Part shown: positions 8,833 to 16,643 of the stretch, piece after piece
Layout of the letters: the number at the start of each line of letters is the position of its first letter
Position numbering within the stretch: the first letter of the stretch is position 1
Assembly (NCBI GenBank): GCA_046352935.1
Contig: JAXMGR010000010.1
Location: forward strand, 62,001-126,000
Length of the DNA: 64,000 nucleotides
Source: CAYWMY01 sp046352935
GTDB lineage: Bacteria > Pseudomonadota > Gammaproteobacteria > Steroidobacterales > Steroidobacteraceae
Direction of reading: 5' to 3'
Position numbers and translations under genes: made by a program
Notes under the pieces: model-generated
What the model was told of the DNA's origin: nothing
Seen by the model: the letters and a program-made list of their open reading frames with translations, nothing else
Databases searched by the model: none

Positions 8833-9275
8833 TTTCGCCCCGCCGTAGACACCGTCCACACCGATACGCAGCTCGACGATCATCGCTGGACGGATCTGCA
8901 TTCCCGCGCAGAAATGGACGATGACTATCCTAAATAATTGTTTTTATTGACCTGTCTCGGCTGCATCCGACCTGAAGTTCCAGTATGACAACAACCGCAC
9001 GCTTGAGCATTCAGGCTTTCATCCACAGTGTTGTCCACAGATTCCGGCGCCGGGAATCGAAGCCGAAAAGGCGTCACCGCGATACGACCGGAACCTTGGG
9101 CCGCAGTGTCAATCCGTCGCACATGGCCAGCATCCAACGGCGTGAACATCCGTCCGCGATGTCTGCCACCGAAGCCCAGACCGCCGGACCTCCAATGGCC
9201 GGGTATCTCTATGAAAAACAAGCGAAAAATGCACTGCCATGGTATGCTTCCGCGTTCAGCTGAACAGGCGGCGCC
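8833..9275. promoter_or_regulatory. recF-gyrB intergenic region with two DnaA-box-like sites and an AT-rich tract
   Basis: This 443-base non-coding gap contains an AT-rich tract at about 8925-8950. About 70-100 bases on are two DnaA-box-like nonamers in the same orientation: TCATCCACA at 9019-9027 and TTGTCCACA at 9031-9039, each with one mismatch to TTATCCACA and spaced one helical turn apart. An extended -10-like TGGTATGCT (9240-9248) sits 27 bases before the gyrB ATG and may be its promoter. An ORF of 92 codons inside (8985-9263) has no recognisable family and is not called. Confidence 0.45.
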
Positions 9276-11693
9276 ATGTCATCTGAAGACGTCTACGACT
9301 CAAGCAAAATCAAGGTCTTACGAGGCCTCGATGCGGTTCGCAAGCGGCCCGGCATGTACATCGGCGATACGGACGATGGCACCGGTCTGCACCACATGGT
9401 CTTTGAGGTCGTCGACAACTCGATCGACGAGGCCCTCGCCGGGCACTGCACCCGCATCGTCGTCACCATCCACGCCGACGAATCGGTCACCGTAACCGAC
9501 AACGGCCGTGGCATTCCGGTCGACCTGCATCCGGAGGAGGGGCGTTCCGCCGCGGAAGTCATCATGACGGTCCTGCATGCCGGTGGGAAATTCGACGACA
9601 ACGCCTACAAGGTCTCGGGGGGCCTGCACGGCGTCGGTGTATCAGTCGTCAACGCACTCTCGGATGTCCTCACGCTGACCATCGGTCGCGAAGGCCGGCT
9701 GTATCGTCAGGAATATCGCCTCGGGGAGCCGGTGGCACCGCTCACTGCTGTCGGCGAAACGCCGCAGCGCGGTACGACCATCCGTTTCAAGCCGAGCCCG
9801 CAGATCTTCACCCAGCGCACGTTTTCCTACGACTGGCTCGCCAAGCGTCTCCGTGAACTGTCCTTCCTCAATTCCGGGGTGTGCATCGAACTCGTCGATG
9901 AGCGCGAGGAAAAGAGCGAGGTCTTCGAGCACCAGGGCGGCGTCAAGGCCTTTGTCCAGTACCTCAATCGCAGCCGGGTCGCTTGTCACCCGACCATCTT
10001 CTACTTCCACCAGCAGGTCGCCAACGTCAACGTCGAGGTTGCTGCCCAGTGGAACGACTCCTACCAGGAGTCGATGTTCTGCTACACGAACAACATTCCG
10101 CAGAAGGATGGTGGCACGCACCTGGCCGGGTTCCGTGCGGCGCTCACGCGCACGCTGAACAACTTCATCGAGCAGGAGGGGCTCGCCAGAAAGGAGAAAG
10201 TCGACATCTCCGGTGACGACGCGCGCGAGGGGCTCACCGCAATCCTCTCCGTCAAGATGCCCGACCCCAAGTTCTCGTCGCAGACCAAGGACAAACTCGT
10301 GTCGTCCGAGATCAAGGGCGTCGTGGAATCCGCTGTCGGCGAGAAGCTGCAGGAATTCCTGCTGGAGCATCCGCAGGAGGCGAAAGCCATCGTCGCGAAG
10401 ATCGTCGACGCCGCGCGTGCACGCGAAGCCGCGCGCAAGGCGCGCGAGATGACCCGTCGGAAGGGTGCCCTGGACCTCGCCGGCCTGCCGGGAAAACTCG
10501 CCGACTGCCAGGAGAAGGACCCTTCGAAATCCGAGCTCTTCCTTGTGGAGGGCGACAGCGCAGGAGGCTCCGCGAAGCAGGGCAGGGACCGGCGCACCCA
10601 GGCTGTCCTGCCCCTGAAGGGCAAGATCCTGAACGTCGAGAAGGCCCGCTTCGACAAAATGCTGTCATCGCAGGAAGTCGCGACACTGATCAGCGCACTC
10701 GGCTGCGGAATCGGGCGTGACGACTTCAACGTCGATCGCCTGCGCTACCATCGCATCATCATCATGACCGATGCGGACGTCGACGGCTCGCACATCCGCA
10801 CACTGCTGCTGACATTCTTCTATCGGCAGATGCCCGTGCTCATCGAGCGCGGCCACATCTACATCGCGCAGCCCCCGCTCTACAAGGTCAAGAAGGGCAA
10901 GCAGGAAAGCTACGTCAAGGACGACGCCGAGCTCAGCCAGATGCTGCTGAACTCGGCCATCGAGGACGCCGCGCTGCACGTGAGTGCCGATGCCCCGCCG
11001 CTGTCCGGACCGGCCTTCGAGTCGCTGGCGCGACGCTATATGGAGGTGCAGGCCATCGTGGCCCGCTGGTCGCGTCGTTACGACCAGCGCCTCCTCGAGC
11101 AGCTGCTCTACCTCCCTGAAGTCAATGCACGGACCTTCGACGTCAGCGGCTCGCTCGAGGCCTGGGCAGCGCAGCTCGGGGAGCGGCTCAACAGCGACCG
11201 CCATCCGACGCGGACGTACCGCATCACGGTCCAGCCGGCAGCGGACGGCCACGCGACCCGGCTCAACGTCTATCGCACCGAGCACGGCGTCACCACCGAA
11301 AAGCACCTGCAACGCGAGTTCTTCGATTCCGCCGAGTACCGCCGTATCGCCGATCTCGGCACGACGCTCGGCGATCTGCTGGGCCCGGGCGCGCACGTCG
11401 AGAAAGGCGGCGAGCGCCGTGAAGTCGCCAGCTTCCCGGCAGTCATGAGCTGGCTCCTGGAACAGGCGCGCAAGGGCCAGTCGATCCAGCGCTACAAGGG
11501 CCTGGGCGAGATGAATCCCGATCAGCTCTGGGAGACGACGGTGAACCCGGAGTCGCGTCGCCTGCTGCAGGTGCGCATCGAAGATGCCGTTGCCGCTGAC
11601 GACATCTTCACCACGCTGATGGGTGACGCCGTCGAGCCGCGCCGGGAATTCATCGAGAGGAATGCGCTGTCGGTATCGAACCTCGACGTGTAG
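9276..11693 (+). CDS. gyrB: DNA gyrase subunit B
   Basis: 805 residues, the normal length for proteobacterial GyrB. The GHKL ATPase domain carries the N-terminal KRPGMYIGDT and VVDNSIDEALAG motifs. The transducer domain follows, then the TOPRIM domain with LVEGDSAGGSAKQGRD and MTDADVDGSHI. The C-terminal tail ends with YKGLGEMNPDQLWETT and the GyrA-contacting segment. With GyrA it introduces negative supercoils. It completes the dnaA-dnaN-recF-gyrB order. Confidence 0.98.
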   Translation: MSSEDVYDSSKIKVLRGLDAVRKRPGMYIGDTDDGTGLHHMVFEVVDNSIDEALAGHCTRIVVTIHADESVTVTDNGRGIPVDLHPEEGRSAAEVIMTVLHAGGKFDDNAYKVSGGLHGVGVSVVNALSDVLTLTIGREGRLYRQEYRLGEPVAPLTAVGETPQRGTTIRFKPSPQIFTQRTFSYDWLAKRLRELSFLNSGVCIELVDEREEKSEVFEHQGGVKAFVQYLNRSRVACHPTIFYFHQQVANVNVEVAAQWNDSYQESMFCYTNNIPQKDGGTHLAGFRAALTRTLNNFIEQEGLARKEKVDISGDDAREGLTAILSVKMPDPKFSSQTKDKLVSSEIKGVVESAVGEKLQEFLLEHPQEAKAIVAKIVDAARAREAARKAREMTRRKGALDLAGLPGKLADCQEKDPSKSELFLVEGDSAGGSAKQGRDRRTQAVLPLKGKILNVEKARFDKMLSSQEVATLISALGCGIGRDDFNVDRLRYHRIIIMTDADVDGSHIRTLLLTFFYRQMPVLIERGHIYIAQPPLYKVKKGKQESYVKDDAELSQMLLNSAIEDAALHVSADAPPLSGPAFESLARRYMEVQAIVARWSRRYDQRLLEQLLYLPEVNARTFDVSGSLEAWAAQLGERLNSDRHPTRTYRITVQPAADGHATRLNVYRTEHGVTTEKHLQREFFDSAEYRRIADLGTTLGDLLGPGAHVEKGGERREVASFPAVMSWLLEQARKGQSIQRYKGLGEMNPDQLWETTVNPESRRLLQVRIEDAVAADDIFTTLMGDAVEPRREFIERNALSVSNLDV

Positions 11694-11718
11694 TACGTAG
11701 TACGTCGGGACAGCATGC

Positions 11719-12444
11719 TCAGCGCGTCGCCGCAGTCTTCCGGATTGCCGCGACGGTGGTTTCCATCCACTGCTGAACCTCCGCAGCCAGTTCGCGCGGA
11801 TCGCGCCCGCCGCTCGCGATCGGCCGGCCGATGACGACACGGATAAGACCTGGCTTCTTGAGCCAGCCGCGCTTCGGCCAGTAGTCCCCTGCGTCGTGTG
11901 CTACCGGCACGATCGGCGCTCCGGTCTGCGTGGCCAGCAGAAAACCGGACATGCCGTATTTGCGGGTCTCCCCCGGTGGCATGCGCGTGCCCTCCGGGAA
12001 CACGAGCACGTTGAGCCCCGCACCGAGACGCTCCTTGCCCTGCTCCAGTACCTGGTTGATCGAGCGGGTGCCCGCGGAACGATTGATCGCGATCGGACGC
12101 ATGAGCGCGATGAGCCACCCGAAGAACGGAATCCAGAGCAGTTCCCGCTTGAGCACCCACGCCTGCGGCGGGCAGATGACGATCTGCGCGATGGTCTCCC
12201 AGGCCGAAGAGTGCTTCCACATCGCGATGTGAGGCGTCTCGGGAATGTTCTCCTGCCCCTCGACGACGTAATCGAGCCCGCACATGAGCCTCAGCAGACC
12301 CAGCTCGGACCGCGCCCAGAACCGTGCCACCGGATAGCGGCTCCGAAACGGTCCGAGCGCGGCGGGGATCGCGAGCGGTGAATAGACGAGCGACAGCAGC
12401 AGGAACGTGACCGTGAACGCCACCGATCTTGCGAGCTGCCACAT
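11719..12444 (-). CDS. 1-acyl-sn-glycerol-3-phosphate acyltransferase family protein (PlsC-like)
   Basis: 241 residues from the ATG at 12444, five bases downstream of the glyS stop. A longer in-frame extension is an artefact of the glyS coding strand. An N-terminal hydrophobic segment (about 5-30) is followed by the acyltransferase block KHSSAWET, an H-x4-E form of the H-x4-D catalytic motif that is common in this subgroup, and by the substrate motif FPEGTR. It likely acylates lysophosphatidic acid at the inner membrane during phospholipid synthesis. In relatives glyQ-glyS-gmhB-plsC is a frequent order; here gmhB is missing between glyS and plsC. Confidence 0.85.
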   Translation of the reverse strand: MWQLARSVAFTVTFLLLSLVYSPLAIPAALGPFRSRYPVARFWARSELGLLRLMCGLDYVVEGQENIPETPHIAMWKHSSAWETIAQIVICPPQAWVLKRELLWIPFFGWLIALMRPIAINRSAGTRSINQVLEQGKERLGAGLNVLVFPEGTRMPPGETRKYGMSGFLLATQTGAPIVPVAHDAGDYWPKRGWLKKPGLIRVVIGRPIASGGRDPRELAAEVQQWMETTVAAIRKTAATR

Positions 12445-12448
12445 TGCA

Positions 12449-14578
12449 TCAGCCCGGCAGTCGCGACAGGTCGCCGACCGCGAGGAACAGGCGCGACACC
12501 GACGCCAGCAGGGCCAGACGGTTCGCGCGAATTGCCTCGTCCGGGTCCATGACCAGGACCTGGTCGAAGAATGCATCGACAGCGGGACGCAGCGACGCCA
12601 GGCGCACGAGCGCGTCGTCGTAGCGTCGGGCCGCGAGCGCCGACTCCACGTCGGCCCGCAGCGCATCGATGCCCGCGTGCAGCTCCCGCTCCTCGGGCAG
12701 CCGCAGCAACGACTCGTCCACCGAGCGAACGCCGATGTCCGTGCTCTTGCGCAGGATGTTCGCGATACGCTTGTTGGCCGCGGCGAGGCTCGCAGCATCG
12801 GGAAGCTGCAGGAAGGCGATCAGCGCCCGCAGTCGCGCCTGGAAATCGACCGGCGATGCCGGCCGGTTGGCCAGAACGGCGTCGAAGATCTCCGTGGTGA
12901 CGAGCTTGTCGTTCTCCATTGCATAAGCGCGGAGCCGCTCGAACACGTAGTCGTAGACGTCGGCCGCCAGTCCGTCTGCGCCGGCCGTCCGGGGCGCGTC
13001 CGCCGACTTTCCCGCAGCGACGCGCACAACATCGCGCAGCACGAGTTCGCATGCCTGGCGGATGAGCGCCGCAAGATCCAGATCGAGGCCGCGCTCGATC
13101 GCGATCCTGAGGACGCCCAGCGCCGCGCGCCGCAGACCAAATGGATCCTTCGTACCGGTGGGCTTCTGGCCGATCGCGAAGATGCCGACGATGGTGTCGA
13201 GCCGATCCGCGAGCGCGAGCGCGGTCCCAGCGCCGGTTTCCGGCAGCGCGTCCCCCGCAAAACGCGGGCGATACTGCTCGGCCAGCGCGGCGGCGACCTC
13301 GTCGGCTTCACCGTCGTGGCGCGCGTAATATCCCCCCATCACACCCTGCAGTTCCGGGAACTCCCCGACCATGCTCGTCAGCAGATCGCACTTGGCGAGC
13401 AGGGCGGCGCGCTCGGTCCGGCCCGGGTCGGCTCCCGTCGCGGTGGCGATCGACGCGGCGAGCGCGCGCACACGTTCCGCCTTGTCGGCGAGAGATCCGA
13501 GCTGCGTCTGAAATGTCACGGCTCCGAGCGCATCGCGGCGTACGGACAACGGCTGCTTCCGGTCCTGTGCGAAGAAGAACGCGCTGTCGGCGAGCCTCGG
13601 CCGGACGACGCGCTCGTTGCCGGCGCGGACCTGTGCCGGATCGCGGCTCTCGATGTTCGCGACGAAGACGAAGCGTGGCAGCAGCCGTCCGTCCGTCCCG
13701 CGGACGGGGAAGTACCGCTGATGGTCCTGGATGGTCGAGACCAGCACCTCCGGCGGCAGCTCGAGGAATCGCTCGTCGATGCGCCCGACCAGCGGCACCG
13801 GCCACTCGACGAGTGCAGTCACCTCGTCGAGCAGCGACTCGCTGACGAGCGCCTCGCCGCCGGCCTCGTGTGCCGCCGCGAGCACGCCTTCGCGCACGCC
13901 TTCGCGCCGGCGCCGGATGTCGGCGATCACCCGACCCTGGCGTTCCAGGCGCCCGAGGTAACTTGCCGGTGAGGCGAGAGAAATCGGCCTCGGCGAATGG
14001 AAGCGGTGGCCCCGCGTGAGCCGGCCGGATGCGACGCCGAGGATCTCACACTCGACGACGTCGCGTCCGTGCAGCATCACGACCCAGTGCACGGGTCGCA
14101 CGAACTGCGTCTCCCGTGCACCCCAGCGCATCCGTCTCGCGATCGGCAGAGCGGCGAGGGAGCGTTCGACTATTCCCGGCAGCAGTGTTTTCGCGGGCGC
14201 GCCCGGGCGAATGCCACGATAAGAGAGGAACTCACCCTTGGGCTCCTGCACGCGCCCCAGCTCCGCGACGGTACATCCACTGGACTCCGCGAACGCCGTC
14301 GCGGCCCGGGTGGGGTTGCCGGCGGCATCGAATGCCGCAGCCACCGGCGGTCCGCGACGCTGTACCTCCTGGTCGGGCTGCTGCAGCGCGAGTCGCTCGA
14401 TCATCACCGCCAGGCGCCGCGGAGTCGCATGGGTGTGCACGCGTCCATGACGCAGGCCGGCCTCGGCGAGACCCGCGACGATGCCGGAGCTGAATGAATC
14501 CGCGAGCTCGAACAGGCTCTTCGGCGGCAGCTCCTCCGTGCCGATCTCGACGAGGAATGCAGCGGCACGGGCGCTCAT
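12449..14578 (-). CDS. glyS: Glycine--tRNA ligase beta subunit
   Basis: 709 residues, close to the 689 of E. coli GlyS. The N-terminus FLVEIGTEELPPKSL is the family signature. The C-terminal region carries the anticodon-binding (DALR-like) domain. The alpha2beta2 enzyme charges tRNA-Gly. The start overlaps the glyQ stop by four bases (ATGA type), so the subunits are translationally coupled. Confidence 0.97.
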   Translation of the reverse strand: MSARAAAFLVEIGTEELPPKSLFELADSFSSGIVAGLAEAGLRHGRVHTHATPRRLAVMIERLALQQPDQEVQRRGPPVAAAFDAAGNPTRAATAFAESSGCTVAELGRVQEPKGEFLSYRGIRPGAPAKTLLPGIVERSLAALPIARRMRWGARETQFVRPVHWVVMLHGRDVVECEILGVASGRLTRGHRFHSPRPISLASPASYLGRLERQGRVIADIRRRREGVREGVLAAAHEAGGEALVSESLLDEVTALVEWPVPLVGRIDERFLELPPEVLVSTIQDHQRYFPVRGTDGRLLPRFVFVANIESRDPAQVRAGNERVVRPRLADSAFFFAQDRKQPLSVRRDALGAVTFQTQLGSLADKAERVRALAASIATATGADPGRTERAALLAKCDLLTSMVGEFPELQGVMGGYYARHDGEADEVAAALAEQYRPRFAGDALPETGAGTALALADRLDTIVGIFAIGQKPTGTKDPFGLRRAALGVLRIAIERGLDLDLAALIRQACELVLRDVVRVAAGKSADAPRTAGADGLAADVYDYVFERLRAYAMENDKLVTTEIFDAVLANRPASPVDFQARLRALIAFLQLPDAASLAAANKRIANILRKSTDIGVRSVDESLLRLPEERELHAGIDALRADVESALAARRYDDALVRLASLRPAVDAFFDQVLVMDPDEAIRANRLALLASVSRLFLAVGDLSRLPG

Positions 14579-15501
14579 GCGCGCACCTCCCGGTTCTTCA
14601 GCATCGGAAATCCGAGCGCCTCCCGGCTCGCGTAGTAGGCGGCGGCGACGCCTCGTGCGAGCGCGCGGACCCGCAGGATGAAGCGCTGACGCTCCGTCAC
14701 CGAGATCGCGCGACGCGCGTCGAGCAGATTGAAGGTGTGCGAGGCCTTGAGCACCTGTTCATAAGCTGGCAGCGGCAGCCGCCGCTCCAGCAGTTCGGAG
14801 CACAACCGCTCGTGCAGGTCGAACGCCCGGAACAGCTCTCCTGTGTCGGCCACTTCGAAGTTGTAGGTCGACTGCTCGACCTCGTTCTGGTGGAAGACGT
14901 CACCGTAGGTGACGCGTCCGAGCGGGCCGTCGGCCCAGACGATGTCGAATACGCTCTCGACGCCCTGCAGGTACATCGCGAGCCGCTCGAGGCCGTAGGT
15001 GATCTCGCCGGTGACGGGCCGGCAGTCCAGGCCGCCCGCCTGCTGGAAATAGGTGAACTGCGTGATCTCCATGCCGTTCAGCCAGATCTCCCAGCCCAGC
15101 CCCCAGGCGCCGAGCGTCGGTGATTCCCAGTTGTCCTCGACCAGCCGGATGTCGTGCGTCAGCGGATCCAGGCCGATGGCCCGCAGCGAACCCAGATACA
15201 GGTCGATGATGTCGTCCGGTGACGGCTTGATGACCACCTGGTACTGGTAGTAGTGCTGCAGGCGGAACGGGTTGTCACCGTAACGTCCATCCGCCGGTCG
15301 CCGGCTGGGCTGGACGTAGGCGGCGCTCCAGGGTTCGGGCCCGAGCGCGCGCAGGAACGTCGCGGTGTGGAACGTACCTGCGCCCACCTCCATGTCGTAG
15401 GGCTGCAGGACGACGCATCCCCGCCGGGCCCAGTACGTCTCGAGCGTAAAGATCAGGTCCTGGAAGGTCCGCGGCGCCGCGGCCGGCTGCTGTCTGGGCA
15501 T
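14575..15501 (-). CDS. glyQ: Glycine--tRNA ligase alpha subunit
   Basis: 308 residues, the catalytic class II subunit of the bacterial two-subunit glycyl-tRNA synthetase. TFQDLIFTLETYWARRGCVV near the N-terminus, the downstream AAYVQPSRRPADGRYGDNPF and EITQFTYFQQAGG are hallmarks. A -10-like TATACT on the minus strand (15548-15553) lies 47 bases upstream and may be the promoter of glyQ-glyS-plsC. Confidence 0.97.
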   Translation of the reverse strand: MPRQQPAAAPRTFQDLIFTLETYWARRGCVVLQPYDMEVGAGTFHTATFLRALGPEPWSAAYVQPSRRPADGRYGDNPFRLQHYYQYQVVIKPSPDDIIDLYLGSLRAIGLDPLTHDIRLVEDNWESPTLGAWGLGWEIWLNGMEITQFTYFQQAGGLDCRPVTGEITYGLERLAMYLQGVESVFDIVWADGPLGRVTYGDVFHQNEVEQSTYNFEVADTGELFRAFDLHERLCSELLERRLPLPAYEQVLKASHTFNLLDARRAISVTERQRFILRVRALARGVAAAYYASREALGFPMLKNREVRA

Positions 15502-15547
15502 GGTCGTGCTGCCGGGCGGGGTCGCCCGGTCCCGAAAAAGGTCGCAC

Positions 15548-15553
15548 AGTATA
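15548..15553 (-). promoter_or_regulatory. Candidate -10 element for glyQ-glyS-plsC
   Basis: The minus strand reads TATACT here, 47 bases upstream of the glyQ start and in the gap after the repressor gene. No convincing -35 is seen at 16-18 bases, so support rests on the hexamer and its position only. Confidence 0.35.
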
Positions 15554-15573
15554 ACGGTCCGCTAAGGCCCGGT

Positions 15574-15900
15574 TCAGCCGCAGAATTCGTGCTTGAGCAC
15601 CCGGATGATGTCGATCACCGGCCCCCGGGGCAGGGCGTAGAGGATGCTCTGGGCACGCCGCTCCGTCGTCACCACGCCCGCCTCACGCAGCACCGCGAGA
15701 TGCTGGGACAGTGCGGACTGGCTGAGCGCGACCCGCTCGTTGAGCTCGCCCACCGACATCGGCCCCTCCAACAGGTTGCAGAGCAGCAGCAGGCGCTGCT
15801 CGTTGGCGAGCGAACGCAGCAGGCGCGCGGCACGGTCGGCGTGAGGCTTCATGTCGCGGGCTGCCCTCGAGAGGCGCGGCCGGGAACGTGAGGCGGTCAT
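15574..15900 (-). CDS. bigR: ArsR-family transcriptional repressor, BigR/YgaV persulfide-sensor type
   Basis: 108 residues from the ATG at 15900; an ATG at 15852 (92 residues) is the alternative. The winged-helix ArsR fold is clear: LANEQRLLLLCNLLEG, then recognition helix LSQSALSQHLAVLREAGVV. With the longer start, Cys41 and Cys107 fall almost exactly where the redox pair Cys42/Cys108 lies in BigR. That protein releases DNA when the pair forms a disulfide or polysulfide bridge. The metal-binding ELCVCD motif of arsenic-type ArsR is absent. The gene diverges from a rhodanese/DUF2892/SQR operon, the setting expected for a sulfide or persulfide sensor. Its likely operator is the inverted repeat at 15950-15966. 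Confidence 0.85.
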   Translation of the reverse strand: MTASRSRPRLSRAARDMKPHADRAARLLRSLANEQRLLLLCNLLEGPMSVGELNERVALSQSALSQHLAVLREAGVVTTERRAQSILYALPRGPVIDIIRVLKHEFCG

Positions 15901-15936
15901 TGGATGCGACGACTCCGGGACCTGTGCGAGGGCGCG

Positions 15937-15965
15937 AGTATATTTTGCGATTGCTAATTTAGCAA
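15937..15965 (-). promoter_or_regulatory. Candidate promoter of the ArsR repressor gene
   Basis: On the minus strand, TTGCTA (15965-15960) and TATACT (15942-15937) are separated by 17 bases. The -35 element lies inside the inverted repeat at 15950-15966, so the repressor would control its own synthesis. Confidence 0.6.
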
Positions 15966-15966
15966 T
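15950..15966. promoter_or_regulatory. Inverted-repeat operator between the divergent sulfide-module promoters
   Basis: ATTGCTAA-T-TTAGCAAT is a perfect 8-bp inverted repeat around one central base, in an AT-rich island of otherwise GC-rich DNA. It contains the -35 hexamers of both divergent promoters. Size, symmetry and AT-richness fit an ArsR-family dimer site. Confidence 0.75.
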
Positions 15967-15978
15967 TCCTAATATACT
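15951..15978 (+). promoter_or_regulatory. Candidate promoter of the rhodanese-RND-SQR operon
   Basis: TTGCTA (15951-15956) and TATACT (15973-15978) with a 16-base spacer, 34 bases upstream of the rhodanese ATG. The inverted repeat covers the -35 and most of the spacer, so repressor binding should block RNA polymerase. Confidence 0.6.
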
Positions 15979-16012
15979 GCCGCTCGACGGGCAAAGGACC
16001 ACGAGGTACCAG

Positions 16013-16378
16013 ATGACCGCACAGACGCACACACCGCTTCAGGAACTCACGGCAACGGAACTCAAGGCAGACCTCGAGGCCGGCCGCGTGCTGCTCATCG
16101 ACGTGCGGGAGCCGCACGAATACGAGGCGGAGCGTATCCCCGGTGCGCTGCTCTTCCCGCTGTCGACCTTCGATGCCGGCTGCCTGCCGCCCGACGGCGA
16201 CCGCCGTGTCGTCTTCCAGTGTGGAACAGGAAAGCGATCCGCACAGGCGGCCGGGAAGCGTCTGCTGGCGGGCGCTTCCCGGGTTGCTCATCTGGCCGGC
16301 GGCATCGGCGCGTGGAAGAACGCGGGCCTGCCGCTCATCGTGCTCGACCCGGCGAGCGGCGGCCCCGTGGTGAAGTGA
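16013..16378 (+). CDS. Single-domain rhodanese (sulfurtransferase)
   Basis: 121 residues from the ATG at 16013, with GAGG seven bases upstream. The LLIDVREPHEYEAERIPGA block (about 27-45) and the active-site loop CGTGKRS, with Cys70 as persulfide carrier, define a functional rhodanese of the kind fused to membrane helices in E. coli YgaP. It probably accepts sulfane sulfur produced by sulfide oxidation. It is the first gene of a run in which every later junction but one is under about 10 bases or overlapping. The downstream DUF2892 gene completes a split YgaP. Confidence 0.9.
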   Translation: MTAQTHTPLQELTATELKADLEAGRVLLIDVREPHEYEAERIPGALLFPLSTFDAGCLPPDGDRRVVFQCGTGKRSAQAAGKRLLAGASRVAHLAGGIGAWKNAGLPLIVLDPASGGPVVK

Positions 16379-16439
16379 CGATCGCAACGCTCAGGCAACC
16401 GCCCGCGAGCTGCATCGCGGGCGTCCAGTGGAGGGAGTC

Positions 16440-16643
16440 ATGTCAATCGACCGAATGGTGTTCGCTATCGCGGGGGCAATGGTGCTCCTCGGACTCGGTC
16501 TCGGCCACTGGGTCGATGACCGGTGGCTGCTGCTCCCGGCCTTCGTCGGGCTAAACATGCTGCAGGCCGCCTTCACACGCTTCTGCCCCCTGTCGATGAT
16601 CCTGAAGAAGCTCGGTGCTCGACCGGGCGCGGCGTTCGAATGA
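16440..16643 (+). CDS. DUF2892 (YgaP-type) inner-membrane protein
   Basis: 67 residues from the ATG at 16440, with GGAGGG at 16430-16435 fixing the start. Two hydrophobic helices (about 7-20 and 25-40) are followed by the family motif TRFCPLSMILKKLG with its single Cys. The same two-helix domain is the membrane part of E. coli YgaP, where it follows the rhodanese domain in one chain. Here the two are separate genes. Its stop overlaps the start of the RND adaptor (ATGA). Confidence 0.85.
   Translation: MSIDRMVFAIAGAMVLLGLGLGHWVDDRWLLLPAFVGLNMLQAAFTRFCPLSMILKKLGARPGAAFE

Noticed and set aside
8985..9263. 92-codon frame in the recF-gyrB gap
   Set aside because: No family resemblance, no ribosome binding site, and it runs across the DnaA-box-like sites and the gyrB promoter-like element.
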